Below, one piece after another: positions 44,801-52,461 of a stretch of 52,461 nt of DNA. The notes under the pieces are model-generated. The model saw only the letters and a list, made by a program, of their open reading frames with translations, searched no databases and was not told the DNA's origin. The position numbers and the translations under genes are program-made. Position 1 is the first letter of the stretch. Each line of letters begins with the position of its first letter. This DNA is from Lingula anatina (lineage: Eukaryota; Brachiopoda; Lingulata; Lingulida; Lingulidae): NCBI RefSeq assembly GCF_001039355.2, contig NW_019774258.1, positions 280,076-332,536 on the forward strand, read 5' to 3'.

Positions 44801-45088
44801 ATTTGTATTGTGTTAATTCCTTTAAACTCCCTTCTGACATACCCTTTTGTTGCCTATTGATAATAAGTATAAAATGGTAATGAGGGTTGTTGTTAACATT
44901 TTTCAGGTGCTGCAACAATCAATGGGAAAATATACGTACTTAGCGGCCATGATGGGGAGAACTCGTTTTTCTCCAATGTGGAAGAATACGATTTGGACAC
45001 CGACACTTGGAAAATAGTCCCAAACATCACGCTGCCATTTGGGAGGTGCCGATTTGGATGTGTGGCTATGAGGTTGAATCGCAAGTGA
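32851..45088 (+). CDS. BTB-BACK-Kelch protein (kelch-like family), 9 coding exons, 603 aa
   Basis: Exons: 32851-32911 (start), 33227-33433, 33738-34333, 34548-34773, 35045-35152, 35668-35844, 36091-36167, 36718-36895, 44907-45088 (stop TGA). Phases agree throughout; the total is 1812 nt. The first exon (MPNSGQEPPTEEVMALESLP) is inferred from start, donor and phase; the rest is firm. Order: BTB (LCDVIICVDGQDFPCHRNVL, SPYFLAMFTGDMKES); BACK (NCLGIHCFAEAH, LLLPQNKLVELISSDEL, EEIVFDAVLSWVKH); six kelch repeats with the GG...Y...W pattern (MTIGGE, VYIAGG, MYVLGG, LYVAGG, LYAVGG, YVLSGHDG). These proteins are substrate adaptors of CUL3 ubiquitin ligases: BTB binds CUL3 and the kelch propeller binds the substrate. 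The BTB and BACK domains recall KLHL6/24/35, but I cannot fix the orthologue. The last intron is 8 kb and contains a separate zinc-finger gene. Confidence 0.93.
35366..35690 (+). repeat. Tandem copies of a KLHL 3' splice site and exon start
   Basis: The junction TCTAG|GTATGACAAC occurs at 35366, 35459, 35565 (diverged, GTATCATGACAAC) and at the true exon start 35668. Spacings are 93, 106 and 103 bp. The intronic copies continue with decayed exon sequence (TTAGATGG-like) and AT-rich filler. Only the last copy continues into the full kelch-coding exon. Confidence 0.85.
36048..36087. repeat. (ATTT)n microsatellite next to a splice acceptor
   Basis: (TTTA)n run ending in TTCAG, forming the pyrimidine-rich part of the acceptor of the KLHL exon at 36091. 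Confidence 0.9.
36181..36220. repeat. (GATA)n microsatellite
   Basis: About ten GATA units starting 13 bp after the donor of the KLHL exon ending at 36167. Confidence 0.9.
36850..37066 (+). repeat. Tandem copies of a KLHL 5' splice site and exon end
   Basis: The exon end with its donor (TGATGCAG|GTAGGTGCAA, true donor at 36896) is repeated with donors at 36949, 37002 and 37059 (spacing 53, 53 and 57 bp). Units contain CAGCTGTCTCCTATGACAGA. Use of the second donor adds 53 nt and leads to a stop within 11 codons. Confidence 0.92.
37067..39060. other. KLHL last intron, left part
   Basis: AT-rich. It contains a half copy of the dispersed palindrome (37212-37233) and a DR1-like nuclear receptor site AGGTCAAAGGTCT (38137-38149). 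The last 200 bp are the likely promoter of the nested zinc-finger gene, with a CCAAT box at 38891-38895. No other gene seen. Confidence 0.5.
39091..41418 (+). CDS. C2H2 zinc-finger protein with 14 fingers, intronless, nested in a KLHL intron
   Basis: One frame of 775 residues, ATG 39091 to TAA 41416-41418. Residues 1-258 form an acidic Ser/Glu-rich N-terminus. It holds a possible extra zinc-binding unit made of C122xxC125 and C166xxC169. Fourteen C2H2 fingers span residues 259-668, many joined by the classic TGEKP/TGERP linker, so sequence-specific DNA binding in the nucleus is expected. The C-terminus is Ser/Asn-rich. Oddities: fingers 2, 5 and 10 use a four-residue gap between the zinc histidines; finger 8 lacks the core Phe; and in 11 of 14 fingers the core leucine of the helix is replaced (Cys 5, Trp 3, Arg 2, Gln 1). 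No known orthologue recognised; probably a lineage-specific factor. Same strand as the host gene. Confidence 0.93.
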   Translation: MNKGLSEVKSRESIMTTPYEVRSEETIGHEKELPSLGGDYINMFVQRQRTYLAEEKRILKEDVDDRNGFEKSDEEGQEGQQETSSEVEGISQEEASFIAASFQVTNETAYSRRKDSKQIPKCMVCGPPKDNIKSEYTKLSSCPDIEKEIRELLKILSPPDDSDVCCCRCLDFMKSYQTMKREIIALHIDAQLHVQLHDDDNHSGESDSEELQLNNEGNKGHNPDKDVDMLIKHESIAIKSADEDDSVGEHVTSQKRFKCQYCDKTYTQKEDWRVHERRHTGEKPFKCQHCDKKFYRKYSCDQHEKLMHIDRPYQCKVCFKPFPTTKDCEEHESTHTVQRPYQCQYCDRSFDRKDAWIEHERIHTGERPFKCRQCGLDFIRNNSRVKHEKIKHGLFPVKKVNAKAKESEKKTSLEIRPYKCQHCDKTFNRVSEQILHERVHTGERPFKCEHCQKAFTRKSACLKHEYKHSVNFKPMDCSKCGKTCIGKKSLDYHMKTHRRPGEKSFKCGVCCKEFHSNFQLDEHERTHTGEKPFLCQYCTKSFAQKSTLLSHERTQHTGEKPFKCQYCEEHFPTRLSRSEHERFHTGEKPFKCDFCDKRFVRRANWREHVKNHMGIKPHVCSFCGKGFLNKQPCVIHERTHTGEKPFQCQYCDKRFIRKAKCNAHERTHTGEKAVKSGDKLRNLAKVHKNQHVDETLKSPNTTSDAGSFMSHLSENGSSSQHPDNSYVNQSSDNIFRNQQPELPCRAPYSNNVFPTPEVVYPGDNPFMYNMYMPGM
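41808..41843. repeat. (AT)n microsatellite
   Basis: Perfect AT dinucleotide run of about 18 units. Confidence 0.95.
42419..42476 (-). repeat. Short dispersed repeat, copy 2 (inverted)
   Basis: Reverse-complement match to 20667-20725, including the shared 27-bp identity. Flanked by short AT-rich simple sequence. Confidence 0.65.
42756..44520 (+). repeat. Long palindrome-headed mobile element with tandem ~320-bp core units
   Basis: Head: an inverted repeat at 42756-42809 (26-bp arms, one mismatch, 2-bp loop) around ACAGACACAGATGTGTCTGT. Middle: four diverged tandem units starting GTGAAATTTT-like at 43174, 43486, 43812 and 44128 (spacing 312, 326, 316 bp). Each has TTTTTCAC, GCATTTT, a GCATCAAAATTGA-type motif and an ACTGYYGCCA-type motif. 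Tail: 44338-44367, shared with the 6045-6590 copy. There is no coding frame, so it is non-autonomous. This architecture (hairpin end plus tandem core) resembles Helitron-related non-autonomous elements of bivalves (pearl/HINE type). That class assignment is inference. Confidence 0.75.
44540..44713 (+). mobile_element. MITE with ~28-bp terminal inverted repeats, copy 1
   Basis: Left end GGGGCCGTAGCGATAGTCCG followed by AAGGTTCA. The right end, read inward on the minus strand, is GGGGGCGTCTCGATAGTCCG followed by AAGGTTCA. The 174-bp interior is built of further direct and inverted copies of TTCATTGGTCCGAA. No coding capacity. Target-site duplication unclear (AATT-like flanks). A second copy lies at 48485-48627 in reverse orientation. 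Confidence 0.85.
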
Positions 45089-46158
45089 GAAATTGAATTC
45101 AGTGCTGTCTCTTAATTCATTGTATGTGCAATTAATTTTTTTGTTAAAAATGAACCTGTACTTTTCACATTGTCTAATTTCTTAGAGGCTACATTACTGC
45201 TGTGTGTCTCATAAAATGAGTTAAAGTAACTTATTACACAGTTGTAATTTTGATTTTGAGCATCCCTTTATCATAAAACCCAAATGTAGTGTTTATAACA
45301 TAACAACTTTTTTAATTGCAAAGTCCAGATAATATGCCTCTTATGATGCAGTTTTAAGCTGCCATTGGTTTAAAACTTATTTTTTGCCTGCTGCTGACTT
45401 GCATCGTCAAGAAAAAGTGTATTTTGCATTCAAGGCATTTTGATTGAAAATAAATTTTTAAGGTATGTAATGGGTTACAATAGAAATTAGTCATTTGACA
45501 ATTTTATGGTATTTTGTGTTTTGGCACGAGTTGGACTAAAACTGTCTGGGTGACATTGGCAGGATAGACACCTTGATATGACTCACTATGTGTCACATGT
45601 ATAATCATCCATACAACTCCTGGGTATAATCCAGAAAAGAACTGTGAACAAATATAAGTCACATGGGCAAACTTTGTTAATGTGCAAAACTTTTTTTATA
45701 GCTGCACAATTATGTTTGATCTCTTATAAGTAGAATTTTTGACTATATCTGATATAATGATTTTATTTAAGTAATATTTTTTTTTTTTTTGCAAAAATAA
45801 GTGATATGGAAAAATCAAAAGTAATTTGAGGGGTTGAAACACCAAAACAAAAACATCAACCAGAAGAAAGTCAATTGTTCCATGTTGGTAAGAGATTGGC
45901 TGAAGTAGATCATTTATAACATTAGCTGGGTAGTGTACCAGTACATGTATGTTTAACTGTATCAACAGAGAGACATGAAAATCATAACAATATTGCAGAT
46001 AGAATTGACATGTTTCAGGCTCTGTATCTATCATATCTCTTTATTTATCTTATTATGATGGTAACCTGAGCTATCAGACCTCATAAATGATATTTGCTGC
46101 ATGTTACCATGAGCCTTAAATTTGAGGGCACATATGTATGCCCAAATTAAAGACTAAG
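45089..46158. other. KLHL 3' UTR and downstream intergenic DNA
   Basis: AT-rich with no coding signal. A poly-T run lies at about 45778-45790. AATAAA-type signals for KLHL are present in this region, but none stands out. Confidence 0.4.
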
Positions 46159-46388
46159 GCCACAAATTAAGTACCCCAAACAGAAACGCAGAATTCCGTA
46201 TTTTTAAATTCAATTTTTCGTGGTTCCTGAGATTCGCCTTATCTGAGATTCGGTAAATTTTCAAAGTTTTTTTTTAACCTATGCTCATATCTGCCCAATG
46301 TAAAATTAGTCTACAGGAACAGAGAGGTTTGTGTATTGTAGCACTGTGGTCATATGTTTAGGCACTTAATTTGTGGCTTGAATCATTA
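46159..46388. mobile_element. Possible MITE with 17-bp inverted ends
   Basis: GCCACAAATTAAGTACC (46159-46175) is repeated inverted as GGCACTTAATTTGTGGC (46371-46387) with one mismatch. This bounds about 230 bp of AT-rich non-coding DNA. Target-site duplication not evident. It could be a MITE or a chance inverted repeat, but 16 of 17 matches make chance unlikely. Confidence 0.5.
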
Positions 46389-48323
46389 AATTGGTCATTC
46401 CTGCTCACAAATCTGATGCTAGAGTTTGCAAATGCCTAATCCAATTATAAGGCCTGGGTATGGAATAATCTGTGATGCACTACTTTTGTAAGAATTTTGT
46501 AATTTAGAACTAAAAAAAGGTAAATAGAAATTATAATTTTCTGAGCTTTGGGTAAAACAAACCTTGGTGATAAAGAAAATTTGGTGAAATTTGAAGGAAA
46601 ATTCAGTGTTTGCTATACAAAGGTCTGGCAAGCATTTTGTTTCTTTCAGACTATTTATCTCTTAAATTAAATACTGTTGTTACTTTAAATGTCAAAAATT
46701 GCTCTTGGTTAAGACTGTCTAAACTCTTTTCAAATAATGTAATAAACTAATGTTGCATTTAATGAAGGATCTGAAAGGCCACATATCTCTTTCTTTAATG
46801 TAGCCCATAGGGCAAATTATGGTTGTCATGACAATGTTATATGTGTTCTCAGTTTAGGTACAGTAATGGCATTGGTTAAAGCAATCTGACCAGTATTACA
46901 TAGATCTCTTCACACATATAGAAAATTATCCATGTCAGAACCTGGTTGTAGAAATTTAGATTTGATTTTTAAAAAATTCATTTACTCATTATTATTATAT
47001 AATTATTTTAATTGTGAAACAGGCCTTAAGTAATGTTTCCATTGTTATTATTCACTTAATTATTATTAAGGTCCATTTGAACTTAATTTAAGCACTTGCA
47101 CTTCATTTTAATGGTGACTGCCTCCTATTTAGTGAGCACTTTCTGTCTCCTTATGTTTCATCTTAAATTGCCTCTGTTAATTGGGATAATATATATTTTT
47201 ATAGTTTTTGTCAAACTCTATTATCCTAGTAAGACAAATCTAATAAGAACATTATTTGGCTGTTAAGTAGCTGCTTATGTTTTTATTGATGAATGTTTCT
47301 TAAATATCAAAGATGTCAGAGATTATTTATCTTTAGAAATTATATGTTTACACAAATTTAAAATTTTGTTAAATTTTGATAGATTTAATAAATTTATGAT
47401 ATCAATATGAGTAGGTGACTTTTTCTTTGTTCATGAATTATATAATAAGTTGAAATGAATTAACAAGTATGCATCTATGTCCTGGAATTAATTTTGTTGA
47501 ACTTTCATACAAAAGTGAAGAAATTATGGCAATCCTATGTAATGAAAGGCACATGAATAGATAATTATAAGGTTTAAAACAAATTTTTTTTTAGTTTCTA
47601 GAGTTGGAGATTTCTCTCTATGTAAAACGTATGATTTAGGTGCACCTTGAAATCGCCTCCTATAGGAGAATTAGTCGACCTTCGCCTAAGATTTCTTCTC
47701 AAAGCGCCCGATTACAGAAGTTTATTTGTATGAGAAAATTATATATTTTAATTGACTTGTATTTTATATCTGCACGCCAACAGGGCACTTTGTTTACGGT
47801 TGGATTGAAGGGTATTATCGTAGTTAATGAATAGGGCGTTTCCGCTTATATATCTCAAATAGGCAGTAGAGATGAAAGGTACATGTAGCTTTAAAGGTAA
47901 GCTAGACAACTGGAAGAAAACACGAGAGACGCTGTTGAAGTGCAAATGTTTATCAACCTGTCTCCCTAAATGCGTATTTGATGGAGATTGGAAAAACCAA
48001 CAACGACTTTGATGAACAGCTACGCCGCCCCAAGTTCAAAATGTTGATTACAAATTCATGTTAAGTAACCACATCAAAGATTAGAAACCAATGCACATGT
48101 CATAAAAATATTTATTTATTGATATCAGTCGTCTTCGGTCCGCATATTTGCAACATAAGTTACTCTGAGATAATCAAATCATATTTATGATTTTCCACGC
48201 CCATAGCACAATATCAATGTAAGTTTTACATTATATTATTAAAATAATGTAGACATTAAGCTAGCAGCACCATTTTGCTCACTCCCACCATTTGAGACAG
48301 ACAATAAGATGAGTGCATTTTTT
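46389..48323. other. Intergenic, no gene recognised
   Basis: AT-rich. 47640-47830 is richer in CG than its surroundings and contains the palindrome CTCCTATAGGAG (47657-47668). It may be a remnant of an element, but I recognise nothing in it. Confidence 0.4.
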
Positions 48324-48470
48324 TCAATATCTGACATAATATGTATACACATGCGGAAGCAGTCGTTCAATAAATATATCTTGTTCCGTTTGGAACATGT
48401 CAATCCGTCCTTGTTTTATCGCAGACCTTGGAGTCGGTAATTCTCGTGTTACGTCGGATCCGGTCGGCAT
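48324..48470 (-). CDS. Short coding-looking reading frame (48 aa), possible exon
   Basis: ATG at 48470 to TGA at 48324-48326 on the minus strand. Its CG-rich, codon-like composition (MPTGSDVTRELPTPRS..., IKQGRIDMFQ, QDIFIERLLPHVYTYY) stands out from the AT-rich surroundings. The balanced amino acids look like real protein, but I recognise no family. It may be a first exon (GTGTAT at its end could be a donor), a small protein, or a remnant of a mobile-element gene. AATAAA signals lie downstream on the minus strand near 48110. A MITE sits 14 bp upstream of the ATG. Confidence 0.3.
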   Translation of the reverse strand: MPTGSDVTRELPTPRSAIKQGRIDMFQTEQDIFIERLLPHVYTYYVRY

Positions 48471-48484
48471 CTTCAGAAACAAAC

Positions 48485-48627
48485 GGGGGCGTCTCGATAG
48501 TCCGAAGGTTCATTTGTCCGAAAAACGGTAACATTTTCATCGATTTTTTAATCAAGGGTTCATTGGTCCGAAGGCTCTATAGTGAACATTCGGACCAATG
48601 AACCTTCGGACTATTGCTACGGCCCCC
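48485..48627 (-). mobile_element. MITE, copy 2 (inverted relative to copy 1)
   Basis: Reverse complement of the 44540-44713 element with the same ends (GGGGGCGTCTCGATAGTCCG at left). It shares the interior motif CCCTTGATTAAAAAATCGAT and is shorter by one internal repeat of about 16 bp plus small gaps. It abuts a fragment of the palindrome-headed repeat family. Confidence 0.85.
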
Positions 48628-48832
48628 TCAGATATAACCTGACCCCCATCACAAAACAACTTCAGCCTGAAAAATGGCCTAAACAATTGAAACCAAAATT
48701 TAGTATACTTTGTTCCAAGAAAAAATAGTGTCAGTTTAATTAGATTTAAGCCGTTGTGCTTGTCATGTATCAAGGAAGGCGTGGCCAATAAACTCCAGTC
48801 CCATACTAGCTCTATTCAAGATGATTACTATA
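48628..48832 (+). repeat. Fragment of the palindrome-headed element (head region)
   Basis: Matches 42807-42995: shared TTGAAACCAAAATTTAGT, ACTTTGTTCC, TATCAAGRAAGGYGTGGCCA and CATACTAG-type stretches in the same order and strand. The palindrome itself is missing; the MITE at 48485-48627 lies where it would be. Confidence 0.75.
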
Positions 48833-48913
48833 AATCAGACCAAAACTTTAGCATGACAGTTTAGACCCATTTTCTAGCTAAGGTTCTTCAGTGAAATCGG
48901 TCCAAGTATTGAA

Positions 48914-48929
48914 CACACACACACACACA
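48914..48929. repeat. (AC)n microsatellite
   Basis: Perfect CA run of 8 units near the end of the repeat fragment. Confidence 0.85.
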
Positions 48930-49028
48930 GTAAAACACAGAAAAACACTGTTTACCGACTGGCATCATGTGACGATTATCAGGTAGCCAACAGTGCCCGA
49001 GAGATTCCAAAAGTATGTGCTTCTAATT

Positions 49029-49038
49029 TTTATTTATT
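49029..49038 (-). terminator. Overlapping polyadenylation signals of the cysteine-rich gene
   Basis: Two overlapping AATAAA hexamers (AATAAATAAA on the minus strand) start only a few bases after the stop codon, implying a very short 3' UTR. Confidence 0.5.
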
Positions 49039-49039
49039 C

Positions 49040-49393
49040 TTAAAAGATCGGATCACATCCAGGGCAAAGGTAGTAAGCGCCGGATTCTCCCGTGGGACAC
49101 ACACAGTCATCCTTCTTATCACAGCAACTACTACTGCCATCGGTACCGCAAACATCTTTTATTACTGCGCACGCTACATCTTTGTCATCGGGTTTGATAT
49201 CGCAGCGCGGTATGTCCTTGTCTTCTGGATAATCCGGGGGTTTGCAGTTACAAGGTTTTCCTTCATCATCTTTAACGTAATTGCAGCATAGGTATCCCCC
49301 TTCTGCCTTCATATCGAACTTGCACAGCGGAAGATCCAAGGACGCCGAGAGAGTGGCGCACACACAGGTAAGAAAAACGATGAGACAAACCAT
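49040..49393 (-). CDS. Small secreted cysteine-rich protein, 117 aa, function unknown
   Basis: Complete single-exon frame, ATG 49391-49393 (CAACATGG, good context) to TAA 49040-49042. Residues 1-17 form a signal peptide (hydrophobic VCLIVFLTCVC core, likely cut near A-S-A). The mature part is about 100 residues, rich in Asp and Lys, with 14 cysteines, enough for seven disulfides. A CC...CxC pattern occurs twice (LCCNYV..PCNC and SCCDKK..CVC), suggesting two related subdomains. This suits an extracellular effector, shell-matrix or defence peptide, but no family is recognised and I assign no function. A possible acceptor (TTGCAG) lies just above the ATG, so an upstream 5' UTR exon is possible. 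Isolated, with no related neighbour. Confidence 0.8.
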   Translation of the reverse strand: MVCLIVFLTCVCATLSASLDLPLCKFDMKAEGGYLCCNYVKDDEGKPCNCKPPDYPEDKDIPRCDIKPDDKDVACAVIKDVCGTDGSSSCCDKKDDCVCPTGESGAYYLCPGCDPIF

Positions 49394-49399
49394 GTTGCT

Positions 49400-52300
49400 T
49401 GTTGCTGCAAATGTTTAAATAATCCCATACAATACCATATGTGCATCGGGTAAGTAAAAGGACTAATCCAACACAGATTTTAGTCACTCAAATATTGTTC
49501 ACTCTAATTTAATTTACTTTATATAACTTCATGGTACTGCCCTTAACACATTAAAAATCTGACTGGATTTTGTAAGATCATTTTTTTGTAGGGAACGCCA
49601 AAAATTAACGCCAAACGGGCGTAATGAAATCTACTGATTCGAATTTGCTAGAGGCAGTAGCAGTATTGAGTTAAAGTTTAAAAAAAAAAGATCTTTAAAC
49701 AGATTTTGAGAAATTTGAAGTAAGGTGTGTATTCTATGCCCTTATATATATATAAACATTGTTTTCTGCGTGCACTTGAGTACAGGACTAAGCGACCTAA
49801 ACAGTCTCTCCTTCTGAATTCCTGAATCTAATATACAAATTGCTGCTTCATTATTCTTACATTACACATAACTGTCTTTCAGGTATGTCGCTAGACATTA
49901 AACGTGCATATCGTAGATATATGAGTTTAAAAAAAGAAGTTTCCATATAAGTTTCAATAGTTATAAAATAGGAGAGCGCCATCTTCATGTGTATTCCAAT
50001 GAGAACCTAAATTTCTTTATGATGTTGATCAAATACCAATACATATTTTACCTTTGTATTTCTTGCTCTCTTTTTCTCGTTTCTTTTTCGCTAGTTCTAA
50101 GCAGAGGTGTTAGATGTTGGAGTCAAATAACACTTTACATGGCAATATATACCTGTGGTTGCGGCCAATTAAATCTTTCAGTGGCATGTGATATATCTCA
50201 AAGTCCAGAGCCCCCATTGGCTGTGACTGCATTAAACTGTTTATTTTCTAAAACTGCATAAAAACATCATTTGCGTGGGCTGTGACGTGGATGCATGCAG
50301 AATTTGTGCTGATTTGGCTTAGATATGTATATGCGGGTGGAAAAACTTGGAAATCCATTAAGAGAGTTAATAATCCCTGTCTCTAAGAATGAGATACATT
50401 TACAGTGCATTACAACTTGCAGAACAATGATTTCAGCCAGAAAAGTTCAAAATTATTTAAATTTTTCTTTTGAAATTAATTTCTTGACGGAGGATAACAA
50501 TAATGAGACGTTGGGTCTTTATAAATCGTGAAAGTAGCAGGTAAATATTATCTAGCAGCGTCAACTTTGGCCAAATACAGGCCTAAAACTTTAACATCAT
50601 TGCCCTTAACAAGGACTGACTGAGCTGCTGATCACATGCTGGTCACTGATGTACTCAATCCTTTTCTTTATTTGTCTCTAATTCAGTCAGCTAGTTAATT
50701 TAGTTCGATCCGCCAGTCAATAAGTGATAGTTAATCAGCAGCTTGTCACTCAGTTAAAATTTGATCAGTTTAAAAGTTATGGATTCAGAGACAAGTATCT
50801 ACAAATACCAACAGTGCCTGCTGCTATAACTAACGGTCACCATGGGAAACCACTGTAACAGCACGCGAACGTAAATCATCCGAGATACACCAAAGCAATT
50901 TGACTTAGCGTTAAATTAAGTGAAATTTTGCGGAATTTTGAGGAGAGTGGGATAAGAAATAACGGCAGAAGTGCGGTGCGATTCCGAATAAAAAAATTCT
51001 GATTGTTTCCCCTTAGGTTCTCTCAAACTACAGTATACTGCCAAATATTTCAAATTCGCCATGTTTTGGAGGTCATTTTTGTATTACTTTCCAAGGAAAA
51101 ACATTCCTGGCACATAGAGTTTCACCCTTATCACTGAATAGTTAACCCCAACTCACGCGGATTCTCGTTTTATTTTAGTCTCGTATGACGTCACGCGTGC
51201 CGACAGATTTTGCCCCTCATCTTTAAAGGGATACAATGATTAGAACACAAAAGCGGATTTATGGATCATGATTTTTTTCAACAGTTATTATGATATTTCT
51301 AACGTGGTTAAGGTAAAGTTGAAATTTCCAGGAAATCAAATGATAGTCAAAAAATCAAAATCTCAAAAGAGACAGAAGTTTTGAAATTTTATTAAAATGA
51401 CTTAATATATATTTTTGTTACAGATGACAAAAAAGTGGTGGGTTAAGACGTGTTTACTTATATTGTACGTGCACCATTGCATTCCTTATGTAAAAGTTGT
51501 GCTCGTTTTCCTTTTTATTTTACATCTTATCTACATGTCACGTTTATGGATATTCCAATGATTCAAAAGCCGCTGTGTGCTTCACGTATTAGGTGCATAA
51601 TAGTTCCAATAACAACAACACTTTGATGAATTTGGCTTGTTTCCGATATGAAATTTATTAACCATCCCCTATATAATAACCATCTATATGGCAAGCACCA
51701 TTGTTTGTTTTGTTTGAGTGAACAGAGTGTGACATGAACTACAACTGAAGCGCTCTAATGTATATTGCATAAGAAAACCACATCTAAGAAGAATAGGGAC
51801 TCATCACGGCAACAATTTTAATGTGTAAATATTTGCAGTTCCAATGAACCTATTAGACCTTGTAAGGTCACCTCCTTTAAACTGTTTTTCTATAGTAATG
51901 TCAGAGAAGAATTTCGTCAGCTGTTATGTACTAAAAATAAAGCTGTTATTTTGTCTTCTGTCAACAGCTAGAATTGAAATCATTGTTTACCTCCAATATT
52001 TCGATGTCTATCTAGAAAATTTTCATCAAGACATGAGGCTATCCAGATGAACTGGTAGACTATATGTAGATAGACATTGAAATGTTAGAGTGTTTTTTTT
52101 CTCTCTCATCATATTGCGTCAAAATTACGTGTGTTTAATAACGTTCTTTAACATATATGCGATTTATATGGATTTTGATGTCAGAGTTTCTATATCATTT
52201 TAATACGTTCCATCCCATGCACTCTAAAAAAGCTCGTTCGAGAAACATTTACTAAAAATGAAGGACCAACAAAAAGGAAAATAGCGGTTGGTTGACCTCA

Positions 52301-52461
52301 AGTAGTTGTTAAAAATAACTTTACTTCAACAGATATGTAAAATAATGGAGGAATAAACACCAGACGACGCTAAATAAACACGTAGTAAATCAATTTAACT
52401 ATCTTTTATTGGTATTTTATGAGAATTGACCCAAGTTAAGTACATTTTGATGAGTACATCT
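49400..52461. other. Intergenic DNA at the right edge
   Basis: No supported gene in 3 kb; the open frames are short and unrecognised. Two isolated motifs may mark a regulatory region: an RFX/X-box-like site at 50836-50850 (GTCACCATGGGAAAC) and a perfect CRE, TGACGTCA, at 51186-51193. Confidence 0.5.
51186..51193. promoter_or_regulatory. CRE palindrome (CREB/ATF site)
   Basis: TGACGTCA followed by CGCGTG, in a CG-rich patch of an AT-rich region. The full 8-bp palindrome is the consensus CREB/ATF site. The target gene is not visible in the window. Confidence 0.35.

Noticed and set aside
47640-47834. 64-codon open frame in a locally CG-richer stretch
   Set aside because: No recognisable domain, poor start context and no splice or homology support; listed only as unexplained intergenic DNA.
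50836-50850. RFX X-box as evidence of a ciliary gene promoter
   Set aside because: The match has one extra base relative to the consensus and no gene follows within the window.

Overview
The window is animal nuclear DNA. It is AT-rich, with intron-rich genes, GT-AG introns, dispersed repeats and microsatellites. Gene content and repeat style suggest a lophotrochozoan, most likely a mollusc such as a bivalve, but no feature proves that. Two single N positions (6144 and 15457) show it is a draft assembly.

Layout, left to right. 1-683: right part of a Tc1/mariner DD34E transposon. 954-2410 (+): last three exons of a single-pass receptor with a sushi/CCP domain and a tyrosine-rich tail. 3462-4892 (-): complete intronless ataxin-10 gene. 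4893-6700: shared upstream region with a TATA box, a CTCF-like motif and a short copy of a palindrome-headed repeat. 6729-24769 (+): complete 20-exon CLC-3/4/5-type endosomal Cl-/H+ exchanger. The exons sum to exactly 828 codons. The gene also has two or three alternative first exons, a duplicated cassette exon, a homogenised 73-bp satellite in intron 1 and one minor-spliceosome (U12-type) intron.

32851-45088 (+): BTB-BACK-Kelch (KLHL) gene in 9 coding exons, predicted 603 aa. Its last intron (8 kb) holds a complete intronless 14-finger C2H2 zinc-finger gene (39091-41418, same strand) and a long tandem-repeat-bearing mobile element. Two KLHL introns carry tandem arrays that copy the adjacent splice site. 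45089-52461: gene-poor, with mobile element fragments, a MITE, a short coding-looking reading frame (48324-48470, -) and a complete small secreted cysteine-rich protein (49040-49393, -).

The genes look like ordinary unrelated animal neighbours, not one functional system. The more unusual points are local: the U12 intron, alternative N-termini of the exchanger, repeated splice sites, the odd zinc-finger core residues, the intronless ATXN10, the ITAM-like receptor tail, and a pair of inverted MITEs that each abut the same repeat family.
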